A stretch of DNA of 64,000 nucleotides, taken from assembly GCA_964517795.1 (NCBI GenBank), contig CAZFDE010000003.1, positions 1 to 64,000 of the forward strand, read 5' to 3'. Below, piece by piece: positions 8,824 to 18,009 of this stretch (its first letter is position 1; every line of letters begins with the position of its first letter). The DNA comes from CAZFDE01 sp964517795 (GTDB lineage Bacteria; Planctomycetota; Phycisphaerae; Sedimentisphaerales; Anaerobacaceae). The position numbers and the translations under genes are program-made. Below the pieces are notes generated by a model that saw only the letters and a list, made by a program, of their open reading frames with translations, was not told where the DNA came from and did not search any database.

Positions 8824-10098
8824 TCAGGATCGCGGCGATATTATTTCTTTGCCCATATACGGCACAAGCACCTGTGGGATGCGGATCGTTCCATCGGACT
8901 GTTGGTTCAGTTCCATCAGGGGGATCAACACGCGCGGCGAGGCAATAACAGTATTATTGAGTGTATGACAAAAGACGTTTTTCTTCGAACCGGCGGTTTT
9001 ATATCTTAAGTTCATCCGCCGGGCCTGGAATTCGTAAAATTTGCTGGCACTGTGTGTCTCGCAATAACTGTCGCGCGACGGCATCCAGGCCTCGATATCA
9101 AACTTACGGGCCTGTCCGCGTCCGAGGTCACCGGTACAGACTTCCACGACACGGTAAGGAATGTTCAACGCCTGCATCACGGCTTCGGAATTGGCCAGAA
9201 TCTCATCATGGAATGCGTTACTTTGCTCGATATTGCTCGGACATATAATCACCTGTTCGACCTTATCGAATTGATGGATGCGATAAAGGCCGTAGGTGTC
9301 TTTGCCGGCCGAACCGGCTTCACGCCGAAAGCAGCTTGAAAGTCCGACGAACTTGGCGGGCAGTTGATCTTCATCCAGAATTTCACCCATGTAGTACGCG
9401 GTCAGGGGCACCTCGGCGGTACCGGCCAGATTAAGCTGGTCTTTCTCCATGCGATAGGTTTGTTCTTCGGCGCCGGGGTAGTATCCGGTTCCCTGCATAG
9501 CGTGATCTTTCATCAATAGCGGTACCATCATGGGTTGATAGCCGCGTTCGACCATATAGTCCAGCGCATATCGCAGCACCGCCCAATGCAGCAGGGCACC
9601 GTCACCGGTGAGGAAGTAATTGCGGGTGCCGGCCAGTTTGACCCCGCGTTCGATATCGATCATTGCCAAGTCTGTTCCGAGCTGCACATGGTCTTTCACT
9701 TCGAAATCGAATTGCGGGATCTCGCCGACTTTCTTGATCTCAACATTTTGTGTGTCATCTTCGCCGACCGGGACATTGTCGTCGGCCGGTTGAGCGACCT
9801 GGAGCATCAATGCGTCGAATTGCGGCTGCAGTTGCTTGACCGAATTATTCAAGTGTGCTTCCTGGTCTTTCAGTTCAGTCAACCGTTCGATCGCAGCCTG
9901 TTTTTCGTCGTCCGCGAGTTTAGGGATCGATTTGCCGAGTTTGTTTTTTTCAGTGGCAATATCCTGAAGCTGCTGCTTGACTTTCTTGAGTTGTTCATCG
10001 GTTTTCAAAAGTGTATCGATATCGGCCGTTATTTTCTTGTCGGCCGCAGCGTGTTGAAACCGCTGGGGATTTTCACGAATGTCTTTAATATCAATCAT
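8824..10098 (-). CDS. serS: Seryl-tRNA synthetase
   Basis: It charges tRNA-Ser in the cytosol. The 424-residue protein has the N-terminal long coiled-coil arm (residues about 25-105) that grips the tRNA long variable arm. The class II core follows, with the motif 2 region SSCFRREAGSAGKDTYG and the motif 3 region near the C-terminus. The start overlaps the stop of the upstream ketosynthase gene by four bases (ATGA), so it is the last, translationally coupled gene of the KS/ACP/DH operon. That is an unusual partner for a tRNA synthetase, and suggests it is transcribed with lipid or polyketide genes. Confidence 0.96.
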   Translation of the reverse strand: MIDIKDIRENPQRFQHAAADKKITADIDTLLKTDEQLKKVKQQLQDIATEKNKLGKSIPKLADDEKQAAIERLTELKDQEAHLNNSVKQLQPQFDALMLQVAQPADDNVPVGEDDTQNVEIKKVGEIPQFDFEVKDHVQLGTDLAMIDIERGVKLAGTRNYFLTGDGALLHWAVLRYALDYMVERGYQPMMVPLLMKDHAMQGTGYYPGAEEQTYRMEKDQLNLAGTAEVPLTAYYMGEILDEDQLPAKFVGLSSCFRREAGSAGKDTYGLYRIHQFDKVEQVIICPSNIEQSNAFHDEILANSEAVMQALNIPYRVVEVCTGDLGRGQARKFDIEAWMPSRDSYCETHSASKFYEFQARRMNLRYKTAGSKKNVFCHTLNNTVIASPRVLIPLMELNQQSDGTIRIPQVLVPYMGKEIISPRS

Positions 10099-11426
10099 TT
10101 GTCTTGTTCTTCAAAGCGTTTAATGATGACCACATTGTTTTGGCCGCCAAAGCCGAACGATTCGTTGATCGCGATATTGACGGCGACCTGCCGAGGCTGA
10201 TTGGGTACATAATCCAGATCGAGTTGCGGATCCGGGTCCTGGTAGTTGATCGTTGGCGGAATGATCCCGTTTTGGATGGTCAGAACACAACTGATAAACT
10301 CGGCCGCACCGGCCGCACCGATCAAATGACCGAGCATACTTTTAATGCTGTTGACTGGAACCGATTTCGCCCTTTCTTTGAAAACGGTTTTGATCGCCTT
10401 GGTTTCGATCGAATCATTCTCCGTGGTACTGGTGCCGTGGCTGTTGATATAATCGATATCCTGATATGTCAGGTCGGCGTCTTTGAGGGCCGCGTTCATT
10501 GCCTGAACCGCGCCGCGTCCTTCTTCGTGCATATCGGTAATGCGAAAAGCATCGGCGCTGCTGCCATAACCAATAATTTCCGCCAGGATCGGTGCGTTTC
10601 GTTTTTGTGCCGATTCGAGCGATTCGAGGATCACGATGGCCGAGCCTTCGCCGAGGATGAATCCGTCCCGGGTCGCTGTAAACGGTCGCGATGCGGTTTG
10701 CGGGCTGTCGTTTCGTGTTGATAAAGCGGTCAAGCGGTTAAATCCGGTCTGGCCCAACGGATGCAGCATCGAATGCGCGCCGCCGGAGATCATGATGTCG
10801 ATATCACCGCGTCGGATCAGCATCATGGCTTCGCCGATGGCCTGGGTGCTGGCGGCGCAGGCCGTCAGGCAACTGCGTACCGGACCGCGGGCGCCCGTGA
10901 GCATCGCCAGATGCGTCGTGGTCATATTCGGTTCCTGTTCAAGCTCACGCATGGAATCCATCGTACTGAATGCTACCTTTGCCCACTGATTCCAGTCCAT
11001 CGTTCGGTTCTGGTCGTCCCATGCATTGAGCAGCGAATCGAAGAATGCATGATTGTCCACCGACCCTTCGCCGGCCCCGAGATAAATTCCCATGCGACTT
11101 CGGTCGATCGTATCGGAGGGATTATCCGTTTCCGTATCAATGCCGGCCTGTTGACAGGCCTGTACCGCGGCGCCCAGCGCAAATGAGGTCCCGCGGTTGG
11201 CGTATTTGTGAAGTTCGTATTGTTTGACGAATTTTTTCAGATCGTATTGTTTGACTTCGGCGCTGAATGTGGACGGGAAGCATGATGCATCGAATACGGT
11301 TGTATAATCCACGCCGCTTTTGCCTTCGATCAACGCGTTCCAGTATGTCTGGATATCGTGGCCCAGCGGACCGACAATGCCCATGCCGGTGATGACGACT
11401 CTCGGATTGGTGTTGTTTGTTGTCAT
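10095..11426 (-). CDS. Beta-ketoacyl-ACP synthase, catalytic subunit (KSalpha, FabF-like)
   Basis: A thiolase-fold condensing enzyme that extends acyl chains on ACP by decarboxylative Claisen condensation. The 443-residue protein keeps the full KAS II set: nucleophile Cys190 in LTACAAST, His330 in SHGTSTTEND, Lys362 and His367 in KSMLGHLIGAAG. It overlaps the upstream KSbeta gene by four bases (ATGA) and serS downstream by four bases, so all three are translationally coupled. The neighbouring KS homologue lacks the catalytic residues, which makes a KSalpha/KSbeta heterodimer the natural reading. The product could be an ordinary fatty acid or a specialised lipid or polyene; no acyltransferase, FabH or ketoreductase is in the cluster. 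Confidence 0.92.
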   Translation of the reverse strand: MTTNNTNPRVVITGMGIVGPLGHDIQTYWNALIEGKSGVDYTTVFDASCFPSTFSAEVKQYDLKKFVKQYELHKYANRGTSFALGAAVQACQQAGIDTETDNPSDTIDRSRMGIYLGAGEGSVDNHAFFDSLLNAWDDQNRTMDWNQWAKVAFSTMDSMRELEQEPNMTTTHLAMLTGARGPVRSCLTACAASTQAIGEAMMLIRRGDIDIMISGGAHSMLHPLGQTGFNRLTALSTRNDSPQTASRPFTATRDGFILGEGSAIVILESLESAQKRNAPILAEIIGYGSSADAFRITDMHEEGRGAVQAMNAALKDADLTYQDIDYINSHGTSTTENDSIETKAIKTVFKERAKSVPVNSIKSMLGHLIGAAGAAEFISCVLTIQNGIIPPTINYQDPDPQLDLDYVPNQPRQVAVNIAINESFGFGGQNNVVIIKRFEEQDK

Positions 11427-12739
11427 ACGTTAGTGTTCGGATTTTTAAAAATAACCGCTGCGGTCTGTCCGCCGTAGGTATAACTGCAGCACAACACGTA
11501 GCGGATAGCGTTGTTGATATTTTTTTGGGGTACATTGACCTTGTCAATCGGCTGATCGCAATTTCGAGCGGCCGGAATGACCCCTTCACGGATCGCACTT
11601 ACAGCCGCGATCATATCCAGCGCACCGGCGGCGGCGCCGGTATTACTGAGCATACTCTTTGTCGGCCAGACGGGGATACGATCAACGGCATTGCCCAGTG
11701 CCCCGCGAAGGGCGTTTAATTCCGCGCGATCGTCCCGCGGAATGGCTGTGCCGTGGGGGATGATCAAGTCGATCTGATCAGGTTCGATCCGGGCTTCGCC
11801 GATCGCTTTTTCGATTGCGATTCTCAGGCCCGTCCCATCGGGTTCAAGATGTTCATATTGGGTATTGATATTCGTGCTTTGGCCGGTTCCTGCGATGAAA
11901 GCCAAAATGTCGGCATTTCTGCGGCAGGCATTTTCATGGGATTCCAGGACAAGGATCCCGGCGCCTTCACCGAATACACTGCCGTGTGCTTTTTGGTCGA
12001 ACGGTCGGCACGACGACTCGCCTTGATCATCGGATATGTCAACCGTTCGTTTAAGCAGGCACTGCCGGATCAAGACGATGGGGTTGACTTTTGCTTCTGC
12101 ACCGCCGGCCAGGACAAGATCGGCATCCCCGCGGGCGAGCACGTGGCAGGCCTCGGTTACTGCGATATGTGAAGATGCTTCGGCGCAAGTGATTGTATTG
12201 CTGGGGCCTTGAAGGTCGTGGATGATGGCGACATGACAGGGCAGCATATTCGGCAGATACTTAAGCATCCACAAGGGGGTAATGTGTTCGAGCCCTTCTT
12301 TGCCCCATTTTTTGATATCGAATTGACCATCGGTAATACTGGCCGCGACAGCGGGTGCAATTTCTTCAAGGTCACAACTGATCAAACCTGCGCCCAGATT
12401 GATGCCGGAGCGTTCGGGGTTAATGGTCACATTTTCCGGATCGGTCGCCCTGGTGACCAGACCGCTGTTTGCGACTGCGTCGGCGGCCGCTAACACACTC
12501 AACTCGATATCGCGTGACATGAGCTTGACAGCTTTGCGGTATGATTTGGGAACATGTTTTTGGATCTTGAAAGGCGGAACCTCACCGGCGATGCGACAAT
12601 CGAAACCGGCCGGATCAAATGCGGTAATCGGCCCGATACCGCAGGATTGCGTTTTCAGGCTCTGCCACATGTCCTCGCAGGTCAATCCCAGCGGACTGAC
12701 GGCTCCCATACCGGTAATCGCGATCATTGGCGAACCCAT
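11423..12739 (-). CDS. Catalytically inactive ketosynthase homologue (KSbeta / chain-length-factor-like)
   Basis: A thiolase-fold condensing-enzyme homologue of 438 residues, collinear with the next gene. Aligning the two without gaps through the active site puts Glu187 (TCAEASS) where KSalpha has the nucleophilic Cys190, and Asn366 (KSMLSNTG) where it has His367. His329 (PHGT) and the lysine Lys361 remain. Loss of the Cys with retention of the fold is the hallmark of chain length factors in type II polyketide and aryl polyene systems, where Gln is usual; Glu here is uncommon. It likely dimerises with KSalpha and sets chain length or decarboxylates malonyl-ACP. It overlaps the upstream dehydratase stop by one base (TAATG). 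A Met at codon 5 is an alternative start. Confidence 0.85.
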   Translation of the reverse strand: MGSPMIAITGMGAVSPLGLTCEDMWQSLKTQSCGIGPITAFDPAGFDCRIAGEVPPFKIQKHVPKSYRKAVKLMSRDIELSVLAAADAVANSGLVTRATDPENVTINPERSGINLGAGLISCDLEEIAPAVAASITDGQFDIKKWGKEGLEHITPLWMLKYLPNMLPCHVAIIHDLQGPSNTITCAEASSHIAVTEACHVLARGDADLVLAGGAEAKVNPIVLIRQCLLKRTVDISDDQGESSCRPFDQKAHGSVFGEGAGILVLESHENACRRNADILAFIAGTGQSTNINTQYEHLEPDGTGLRIAIEKAIGEARIEPDQIDLIIPHGTAIPRDDRAELNALRGALGNAVDRIPVWPTKSMLSNTGAAAGALDMIAAVSAIREGVIPAARNCDQPIDKVNVPQKNINNAIRYVLCCSYTYGGQTAAVIFKNPNTNV

Positions 12740-13239
12740 TAAGCCGTCTCCGTATGAGATGGGTTTGAAGCAGTTGATGTGATGACCGGCCGCATCAGCG
12801 ACTGGAACATATCGGTAAAGACAAAATTGTCCTCGGGGAATTCCTTGCCCGCCAGATTTTTATCGATATGACTGAACATCAGATCGATCTCGGCGATCAA
12901 GGTATCACCGCAGGTGATCTTGCCGGTAGTTCCGGCCGCTTCGTCCGCGATCGACTCGATATGGGCCTGCAGCAGAATCGTATCACCTGGAGTGACATAG
13001 TGAAAAAAGACCGCTTTTTTGATCTTGGCCAGGATGACTTTTTCCTGAAACTGCCTCGCTTCACCAACCAGAATGCCCGCGGTCTGGGCCATTGCTTCGA
13101 TCATCAAACATTCCGGCATCACCGGGAATCCGGGGAAATGATCGTGAAGATGTTCTTCGGCCAGTGTCACATTTTTCAGAGCGGTTGCGCATTTGCCGCT
13201 TTGAAAATCAACGAATTTGTCAATCCATATCCATCGCAT
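12739..13239 (-). CDS. FabZ/ApeI-like 3-hydroxyacyl-ACP dehydratase, catalytic type (DH1)
   Basis: A single hot-dog-fold protein of 166 residues. It carries the catalytic His34 in DHFPGFPVMP and the catalytic Glu48 in MIEAMAQ, both in FabZ positions, so it should dehydrate 3-hydroxyacyl-ACP to the trans-2-enoyl form. One oddity is PEC in place of the usual PGV or PGC after VM. It lies 9 bases after the ACP gene and touches KSbeta. It pairs naturally with the second, degenerate dehydratase at the head of the operon, with which it shares the LAEE(H/Y)L-DHFP layout. Confidence 0.88.
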   Translation of the reverse strand: MRWIWIDKFVDFQSGKCATALKNVTLAEEHLHDHFPGFPVMPECLMIEAMAQTAGILVGEARQFQEKVILAKIKKAVFFHYVTPGDTILLQAHIESIADEAAGTTGKITCGDTLIAEIDLMFSHIDKNLAGKEFPEDNFVFTDMFQSLMRPVITSTASNPSHTETA

Positions 13240-13248
13240 CAGATCGAA

Positions 13249-13644
13249 TCAAGCTGCGTTTAACTTTGTGTCCAGATAATTGATGATCGCATTGACCGTA
13301 AACAGTTCGCCGAGTTTATTGATATCGGGGTCCGCTTCGAATTCGCTGAAATCGGTATGCGGCATTTTGTTTTTCAATTCGGTCAGTCCCTTTTCGGTGA
13401 GTTTGCCGCCGCTGACATAGTCGGGATTGTTCATCAGGTTCTCTGCAGGAAAGAGCTCTTCGCGCGGGATTTTCACATCGAAAGCTTTTTCCAATCGGAA
13501 TACGATATCCAGAAAATCGATGCTTTCAGCGCCGAGATCGCCCATGAGTGTCGCCTCGGGTGTGACTTCATCGTCGTCAACGCCCAGTGCATCGACCAGT
13601 ACTTCGCTGACTTGTTCTAAAATTTCTTCTCGACTGGTTGCCAT
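13249..13644 (-). CDS. Atypically long acyl carrier protein
   Basis: The N-terminal 65 residues follow the ACP helical bundle, with the phosphopantetheine attachment Ser41 in LGAESIDFLD; Glu replaces the usual Asp before the Ser. The protein is 131 residues long, about 50 more than a normal ACP. The additional stretch (residues about 66-112) lies between helix II and the final helix, is rich in Lys, Asp, Glu and Asn, and seems an insertion rather than a second carrier. AGGAGG nine bases before the ATG is one of the better ribosome binding sites in the window, consistent with high ACP demand. It carries intermediates for the flanking dehydratases and the KS pair. Confidence 0.9.
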   Translation of the reverse strand: MATSREEILEQVSEVLVDALGVDDDEVTPEATLMGDLGAESIDFLDIVFRLEKAFDVKIPREELFPAENLMNNPDYVSGGKLTEKGLTELKNKMPHTDFSEFEADPDINKLGELFTVNAIINYLDTKLNAA

Positions 13645-13686
13645 ATTGCGTTACCTCCTGTATTTCTCCAGAAAACGGGTTTCGAT

Positions 13687-14160
13687 TTAAGCTGCCGGTT
13701 TCAATAATTGCCAGCGTTTTTTCAGGTTCTCGATCATCTGTGCGTCCACCGCGGCCATTGCCGAATCGGTATCGGACAGGTTAAAATGCCGCAGTCCGAT
13801 CCGGGCCTCGACAATCGGCGTTTCGTTCAGGATCCCGGTTCCGGTAAAACTGCTGACATTCTCTTCAATTGTTTTGGCATTGACGACATATTGAATCTGA
13901 CCGCCCGGTGCCAGAAAACTCTTATATTTTACATTTCGTGCCTGTTCGAGCAAGAGCATACTGTGCGAAAAATCCTCGCTGTGTCGGACCAGCCATGACG
14001 CCGATTCGATCAGTCCCTGCAGCAACAGAACCCCCGGCAGCACCGGAAAGGTTGGAAAATGGTCAGCGAGATACTCCTCGGCCAGTGAAACGTTTTTAAC
14101 GGCCGTGATCTGGCTGCCTTTCTCCAGCGAAATTACTTTATCAATTAATATAAATCTCAT
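13687..14160 (-). CDS. FabZ-like hot-dog protein lacking the catalytic Glu (DH2)
   Basis: First gene of the operon, 157 residues and a single hot-dog fold. It keeps His34 in DHFPTFPVLPG, but has Gln48 (VLLLQGL) at the position of the catalytic Glu of FabZ and of its sister DH1. I infer a non-catalytic or altered-specificity partner that forms a heterodimer with DH1. This resembles the paired dehydratases ApeI/ApeP of aryl polyene clusters, which are known to work as a complex. No clear ribosome binding site precedes the ATG. A gap of about 40 bases separates it from the ACP gene. Confidence 0.82.
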   Translation of the reverse strand: MRFILIDKVISLEKGSQITAVKNVSLAEEYLADHFPTFPVLPGVLLLQGLIESASWLVRHSEDFSHSMLLLEQARNVKYKSFLAPGGQIQYVVNAKTIEENVSSFTGTGILNETPIVEARIGLRHFNLSDTDSAMAAVDAQMIENLKKRWQLLKPAA

Positions 14161-14327
14161 GGTGGACGATATTTTAGTTATCCTCTGCGGATTTTCCAGC
14201 CTTTTTTGCTTTTTATTTATATTTGGTTGGTAACCGGGCGTTTATGGGGTTGGAAAAAGATGGAATCGGCGATATACTGAGGTCATTCGATGGCCGCATC
14301 TCAGGGCCTTACTTGAAGGAAAGCGGT

Positions 14328-14780
14328 ATGGAAATACGAAAAGCAAAAATTAACGACGCCAAAGCGATCGCTTCGCTGATCAATGAGTATGCCGAAAAAG
14401 ACCGGATGCTGTTTCGATCACTGGCAGATATTTACGATAATATCCAGACATTTCTGGTCGCTGAACAAGCCGGACAGATTATGGGTTGTGCCGCGTTACA
14501 GGTTATTTGGGAGGATCTGGCGGAGATCAAGTCGCTGGCGATCGCTATTTCGAGTAAGGGCAAAGGCATTGGTAAAGCCCTTGTGATGAAAGCCCTGGAT
14601 GACGGGCGCGAATTAGGGATCAAAAAAATCTTCGCATTGACCATGGAGCCGGCTTTTTTTGAACGGCTTGGATTTAGCCGCATTGAAATGGACCAATTGC
14701 CCATGAAGGTCTGGAGCGATTGTGCTCGATGTCCCAAACAGGATAACTGCGATGAAATTGCGTTGATAAGCGAAATTTAG
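14328..14780 (+). CDS. GNAT N-acetyltransferase, short ArgA-like family
   Basis: The frame is open from 14223, but AAGGA (14316-14320) seven bases before ATG 14328 and family length (150 residues) set the start there. It has the GNAT acetyl-CoA loop SSKGKGIGKAL and, near the C-terminus, the FFERLGF strand and a CARCPKQDNC cysteine cluster. This cluster is typical of short N-acetylglutamate-synthase-like acetyltransferases. It may supply N-acetylglutamate to prime the arginine pathway alongside argJ and argC in this window. It does not carry an amino acid kinase domain. The substrate is inferred from family resemblance only. Confidence 0.82.
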   Translation: MEIRKAKINDAKAIASLINEYAEKDRMLFRSLADIYDNIQTFLVAEQAGQIMGCAALQVIWEDLAEIKSLAIAISSKGKGIGKALVMKALDDGRELGIKKIFALTMEPAFFERLGFSRIEMDQLPMKVWSDCARCPKQDNCDEIALISEI

Positions 14781-14799
14781 CTAAAAACAGTTTTTTTGA

Positions 14800-15762
14800 T
14801 CAACCTACCTGACGTTTTTGAAAAACCGCAAAAGCCAGCATTAATACGGCCGCGATGTAACATACGGCGTACAAAGCAGATATGCCGATATATTTGATCG
14901 GAACAGTGCTTCCCTCATATATCGCATCACTAATCCAGAATACCTGAAGATTCGGAACCGCATATTTGCCAATCTTTGCCCATATTTTTGTTTCAGCGAA
15001 CCTGCCAAAGATGTAGTCGTTGACCAGTCCGAGCATAAAAATTCCGACACAGCCGGAAAAAGTGGCAATGAGGTTAAAGCGGCATGATAAAGCCAGCGCG
15101 ACGGCCGCAATCAGCAATTCTGCCAGCAATAATAAGACTGAGGCGTAAATGTCAAATCGATGAAATCCATTGTGGCGGGGATTGAACTGCAAGTTTCGGT
15201 CGATAAAACACAATAAAACAATGGCGATCAGGCTGAAAAAACCTAATGTAGTGACCAGTGTCGATGAAAACTTCCAGTCGTAACTGTAGTTTAGAAAGAA
15301 GGTTAGGATGACAGATAACGAAATTACGATGGCTGCTGCGACGATGACCGTATAATCCGGCTCATCCGATGCCGTTTCCAGCACGCCATGGCGGATTGCA
15401 AAAAGTAGGGCGATCGTGCAGATAATATGGGCAAATAAAACAGCCCAGGCAATTCCGGCGAATTTGGAAAAGATGTAAAGCGGCCTTCGGACCGGCTTTG
15501 TCAATACTGTGGAAATGGTTTTGGATTGGATTTCCTCGGATATCGCCGATGATGCACAAAATATTGCAATGAACAAGCCCGCCAAAAAAAGCGTAGATAA
15601 CCCCAATTCTCTCAGCAGTTTATTGTCATCGCTCATCGTGAACATTGTGATCGATGGGGCGAACGCGAATAAGAACAGAGATGAGAAAACGATCACGGCA
15701 AAAAACGGTTGCCGAATCGATTCAATAAATGTATTTTTAGCGATGGTTAAAAATTTATTCAT
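14800..15762 (-). CDS. ABC-2 type transporter permease without an adjacent ATPase
   Basis: An integral membrane protein of 320 residues with about six hydrophobic segments. Its architecture, and the motif TVLTKPVRRPLYIFSKF after the second segment, match the permease at 23.5 kb, which has TVITKPIRRHELLLGK at the same place. The two are therefore likely paralogues of the same exporter type. No ATP-binding gene adjoins this one, so it may share the ATPase encoded at 22.3 kb or use one elsewhere. It is transcribed toward the GNAT gene and divergently from the SPFH cluster. The transported substrate is unknown. Confidence 0.82.
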   Translation of the reverse strand: MNKFLTIAKNTFIESIRQPFFAVIVFSSLFLFAFAPSITMFTMSDDNKLLRELGLSTLFLAGLFIAIFCASSAISEEIQSKTISTVLTKPVRRPLYIFSKFAGIAWAVLFAHIICTIALLFAIRHGVLETASDEPDYTVIVAAAIVISLSVILTFFLNYSYDWKFSSTLVTTLGFFSLIAIVLLCFIDRNLQFNPRHNGFHRFDIYASVLLLLAELLIAAVALALSCRFNLIATFSGCVGIFMLGLVNDYIFGRFAETKIWAKIGKYAVPNLQVFWISDAIYEGSTVPIKYIGISALYAVCYIAAVLMLAFAVFQKRQVG

Positions 15763-15936
15763 AATCGGTTGTGACTATGTGACAGGAGTCATCATTTTTT
15801 GGCTTTTCATTTTTTGTATATCAATACTATACGCAGCCGATGCATCATGTTATAGTATGAAGTTTTCCAAATGTAAAGTGTTAGTATGTGAAATACTGTT
15901 ATTGATGTTAATTGTTCAGGAAAATATACGAGCGTA

Positions 15937-18009
15937 ATGATGACTGTATCCTCCAAACCGGCACGGACTGTATCATTTATTTCACTGATCCTTTGTCTTT
16001 TGTTTTTTATCGGGACACTTCTGTTAGGGCGATGGACGCAGTTTTTCGCGATCACCGCGGCGAGCTGGCTCTCGCTGGGGGCCGCCCTGATCTGGCTGGT
16101 GCTGACGATCCATTTCCAGCAGATCGTTCTGGCCCAGCAGGAAAAGCTGGACATGGACCAGGTGAGCCGTGACAGCCGGGATACCGCGATATTCGAGCAA
16201 AATCAAGAGCAGCAAACCCTCTTTGCAGTGGCACAGAAGCGCCTGGATACCTTTGAAAAATGGTTCTTGCCGATCTTTTCAGGATTGATCGCACTGTATC
16301 ATGTTCTGATCGGGCTGTATTTACTGCGTGAGGTGATCAACGGCTTTGCGATCGAACCCGGCCAGTCGCTCATCGGTGCGGTTGCCATGATGGCCGTAGC
16401 GTTTATCAGCTTTTTGATGAGTCGTTATGCCACGGGGATGTCGGCCAGCAAAGAGGTGCCGCAGTGGAAACCGCTGCGTGCCGGCGGCAGTATTTTACTG
16501 GCACTGGCATTGTTGTGTTTTGCGATGGCAATCGGCCTTGCATTGGCTCAATTCAAAAAATATATCATTCTCGATGCGCTCAACTGGGTCATACCGTCGT
16601 TGTTAATTATCCTTGGTGCGGAAACCGCCCTGAATATTATCTTCGATATTTATCGTCCCCGGATCAAAGGCCAGTATAACCGCTCTGCCTTTGACAGCCG
16701 GCTTCTCGGGGTGATTAACGAACCCGGCGGCGTCTTTCATACCGCGGCCAGTGCGATCGATTATCAGTTTGGGTTTAAGGTGTCCCAAACATGGTTTTAT
16801 AAACTGCTGGAAAAGGCGGTCATTCCGTTGCTTTTATTTGCAATTTTTACATTATATTTAATGAGCGTTATTGTCATCGTCGATCCGGACGAACAGGCGA
16901 TCATTGAGCATCTGGGTAATCCTGTGACCGAAGCGGGTGAGGTTCGCATTAAGGAGCCCGGAATATCTTTCAAATGGCCCTGGCCGATTGATATCGCCTA
17001 CACATACCCGGTTCGCAAGATCAATGAAATACAGATCGGATACGTTCCGGAGATTGATCCGGAAACCGGCATGATGAAGCGCGAATTGCTGCTGTGGGGC
17101 AAATCGCACTACAAGGAGGAATTCCCGATCCTGGTCGCCAGCGAAGCCCAGACGGCCGGCGATACTGCGGGCGCGGTCCCGGTCAGCCTGATTAACGCCA
17201 ATATTCCCGTTCAATATCGTGTCAAGGATCTGTATGCCTTTTTGTATCATCACCACAATCCCGAAGAGGTGCTCCAGACATTGTGCTATCAGGAACTGAC
17301 CCGATATGCGGCTTGCTCCACGATTGAGGTGGAAGGTGATGACATCGAAAAAAGTTTACTTGGGGCGGGTCGTGAAAAGGCCAAGCAAATTTTGACCGAA
17401 TGCTTTCAACAGGCTGCGGACGCCCGGCAACTGGGTGTTGAAATTGTTTTCGTCGGTGTCCAGGGGATCCACCCGACACCGGAGGTGGCCGCGGATTATC
17501 AAAAAGTCATTGGAGCGGTCCAGAGCAAGCAAGCGATCATTTTTGACGCTTTGGCCCAGCGAAACCGGGCATTGACCAGTCTGGCCGGATCGGTCGAACA
17601 GGCCGGCGATCTATATGAGTTGGCTCGAGCGTACCAGCAGGTCCGTCGTTCGGGCGATCAGGACCGGTTGGGGTCGTTGGGGACGAAACTGGACGGCGCT
17701 TTTGCCGAAGCGCGCGGTGAAATTTTTACGACGTTGCGTCAGGCCCAAAGTTATGCCTATGAAAGAGCGATTCTGGCTCAGGCGACCGGAAAACGATTCG
17801 CCGATCAGGTGAAGGCCTATCACGCGGCCAAAGCGATCTATCGCCAGCACGTGCGACTCAACACCCTTGAAGAGGGCCTCAGCGATGCAAGAAAATATGT
17901 CGTCACCGCCGATGCGAACGATTCGGAAGTATTCATTGTCGATATGCAGGAAAAACTAACCCCCAGCTTATATGATATTGGTGCAATACAGGAGAATCCC
18001 CAAAAATGA
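15937..18009 (+). CDS. Large SPFH (HflK-like) protein with an N-terminal polytopic membrane domain
   Basis: The 690-residue protein has two halves. Residues 1 to about 310 contain around eight hydrophobic segments and resemble no family I can name. From about 305 (VIVIVDPDEQAIIEHLG) an SPFH/band 7 domain follows with the HflK-type order, then a long charged helical region to the C-terminus. SPFH proteins assemble into membrane rings that control proteases such as FtsH or organise microdomains. It overlaps the next gene, an HflC homologue, by four bases (ATGA), so three SPFH proteins are made from one message. The start (ATG ATG) has only a distant AGGA. A gene fusion of a membrane domain to HflK is the odd point. 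Confidence 0.85.
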   Translation: MMTVSSKPARTVSFISLILCLLFFIGTLLLGRWTQFFAITAASWLSLGAALIWLVLTIHFQQIVLAQQEKLDMDQVSRDSRDTAIFEQNQEQQTLFAVAQKRLDTFEKWFLPIFSGLIALYHVLIGLYLLREVINGFAIEPGQSLIGAVAMMAVAFISFLMSRYATGMSASKEVPQWKPLRAGGSILLALALLCFAMAIGLALAQFKKYIILDALNWVIPSLLIILGAETALNIIFDIYRPRIKGQYNRSAFDSRLLGVINEPGGVFHTAASAIDYQFGFKVSQTWFYKLLEKAVIPLLLFAIFTLYLMSVIVIVDPDEQAIIEHLGNPVTEAGEVRIKEPGISFKWPWPIDIAYTYPVRKINEIQIGYVPEIDPETGMMKRELLLWGKSHYKEEFPILVASEAQTAGDTAGAVPVSLINANIPVQYRVKDLYAFLYHHHNPEEVLQTLCYQELTRYAACSTIEVEGDDIEKSLLGAGREKAKQILTECFQQAADARQLGVEIVFVGVQGIHPTPEVAADYQKVIGAVQSKQAIIFDALAQRNRALTSLAGSVEQAGDLYELARAYQQVRRSGDQDRLGSLGTKLDGAFAEARGEIFTTLRQAQSYAYERAILAQATGKRFADQVKAYHAAKAIYRQHVRLNTLEEGLSDARKYVVTADANDSEVFIVDMQEKLTPSLYDIGAIQENPQK

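Noticed and set aside
14223..14327. N-terminal extension of the GNAT gene
   Set aside because: Not homologous to the family, and AAGGA with proper spacing lies before ATG 14328.
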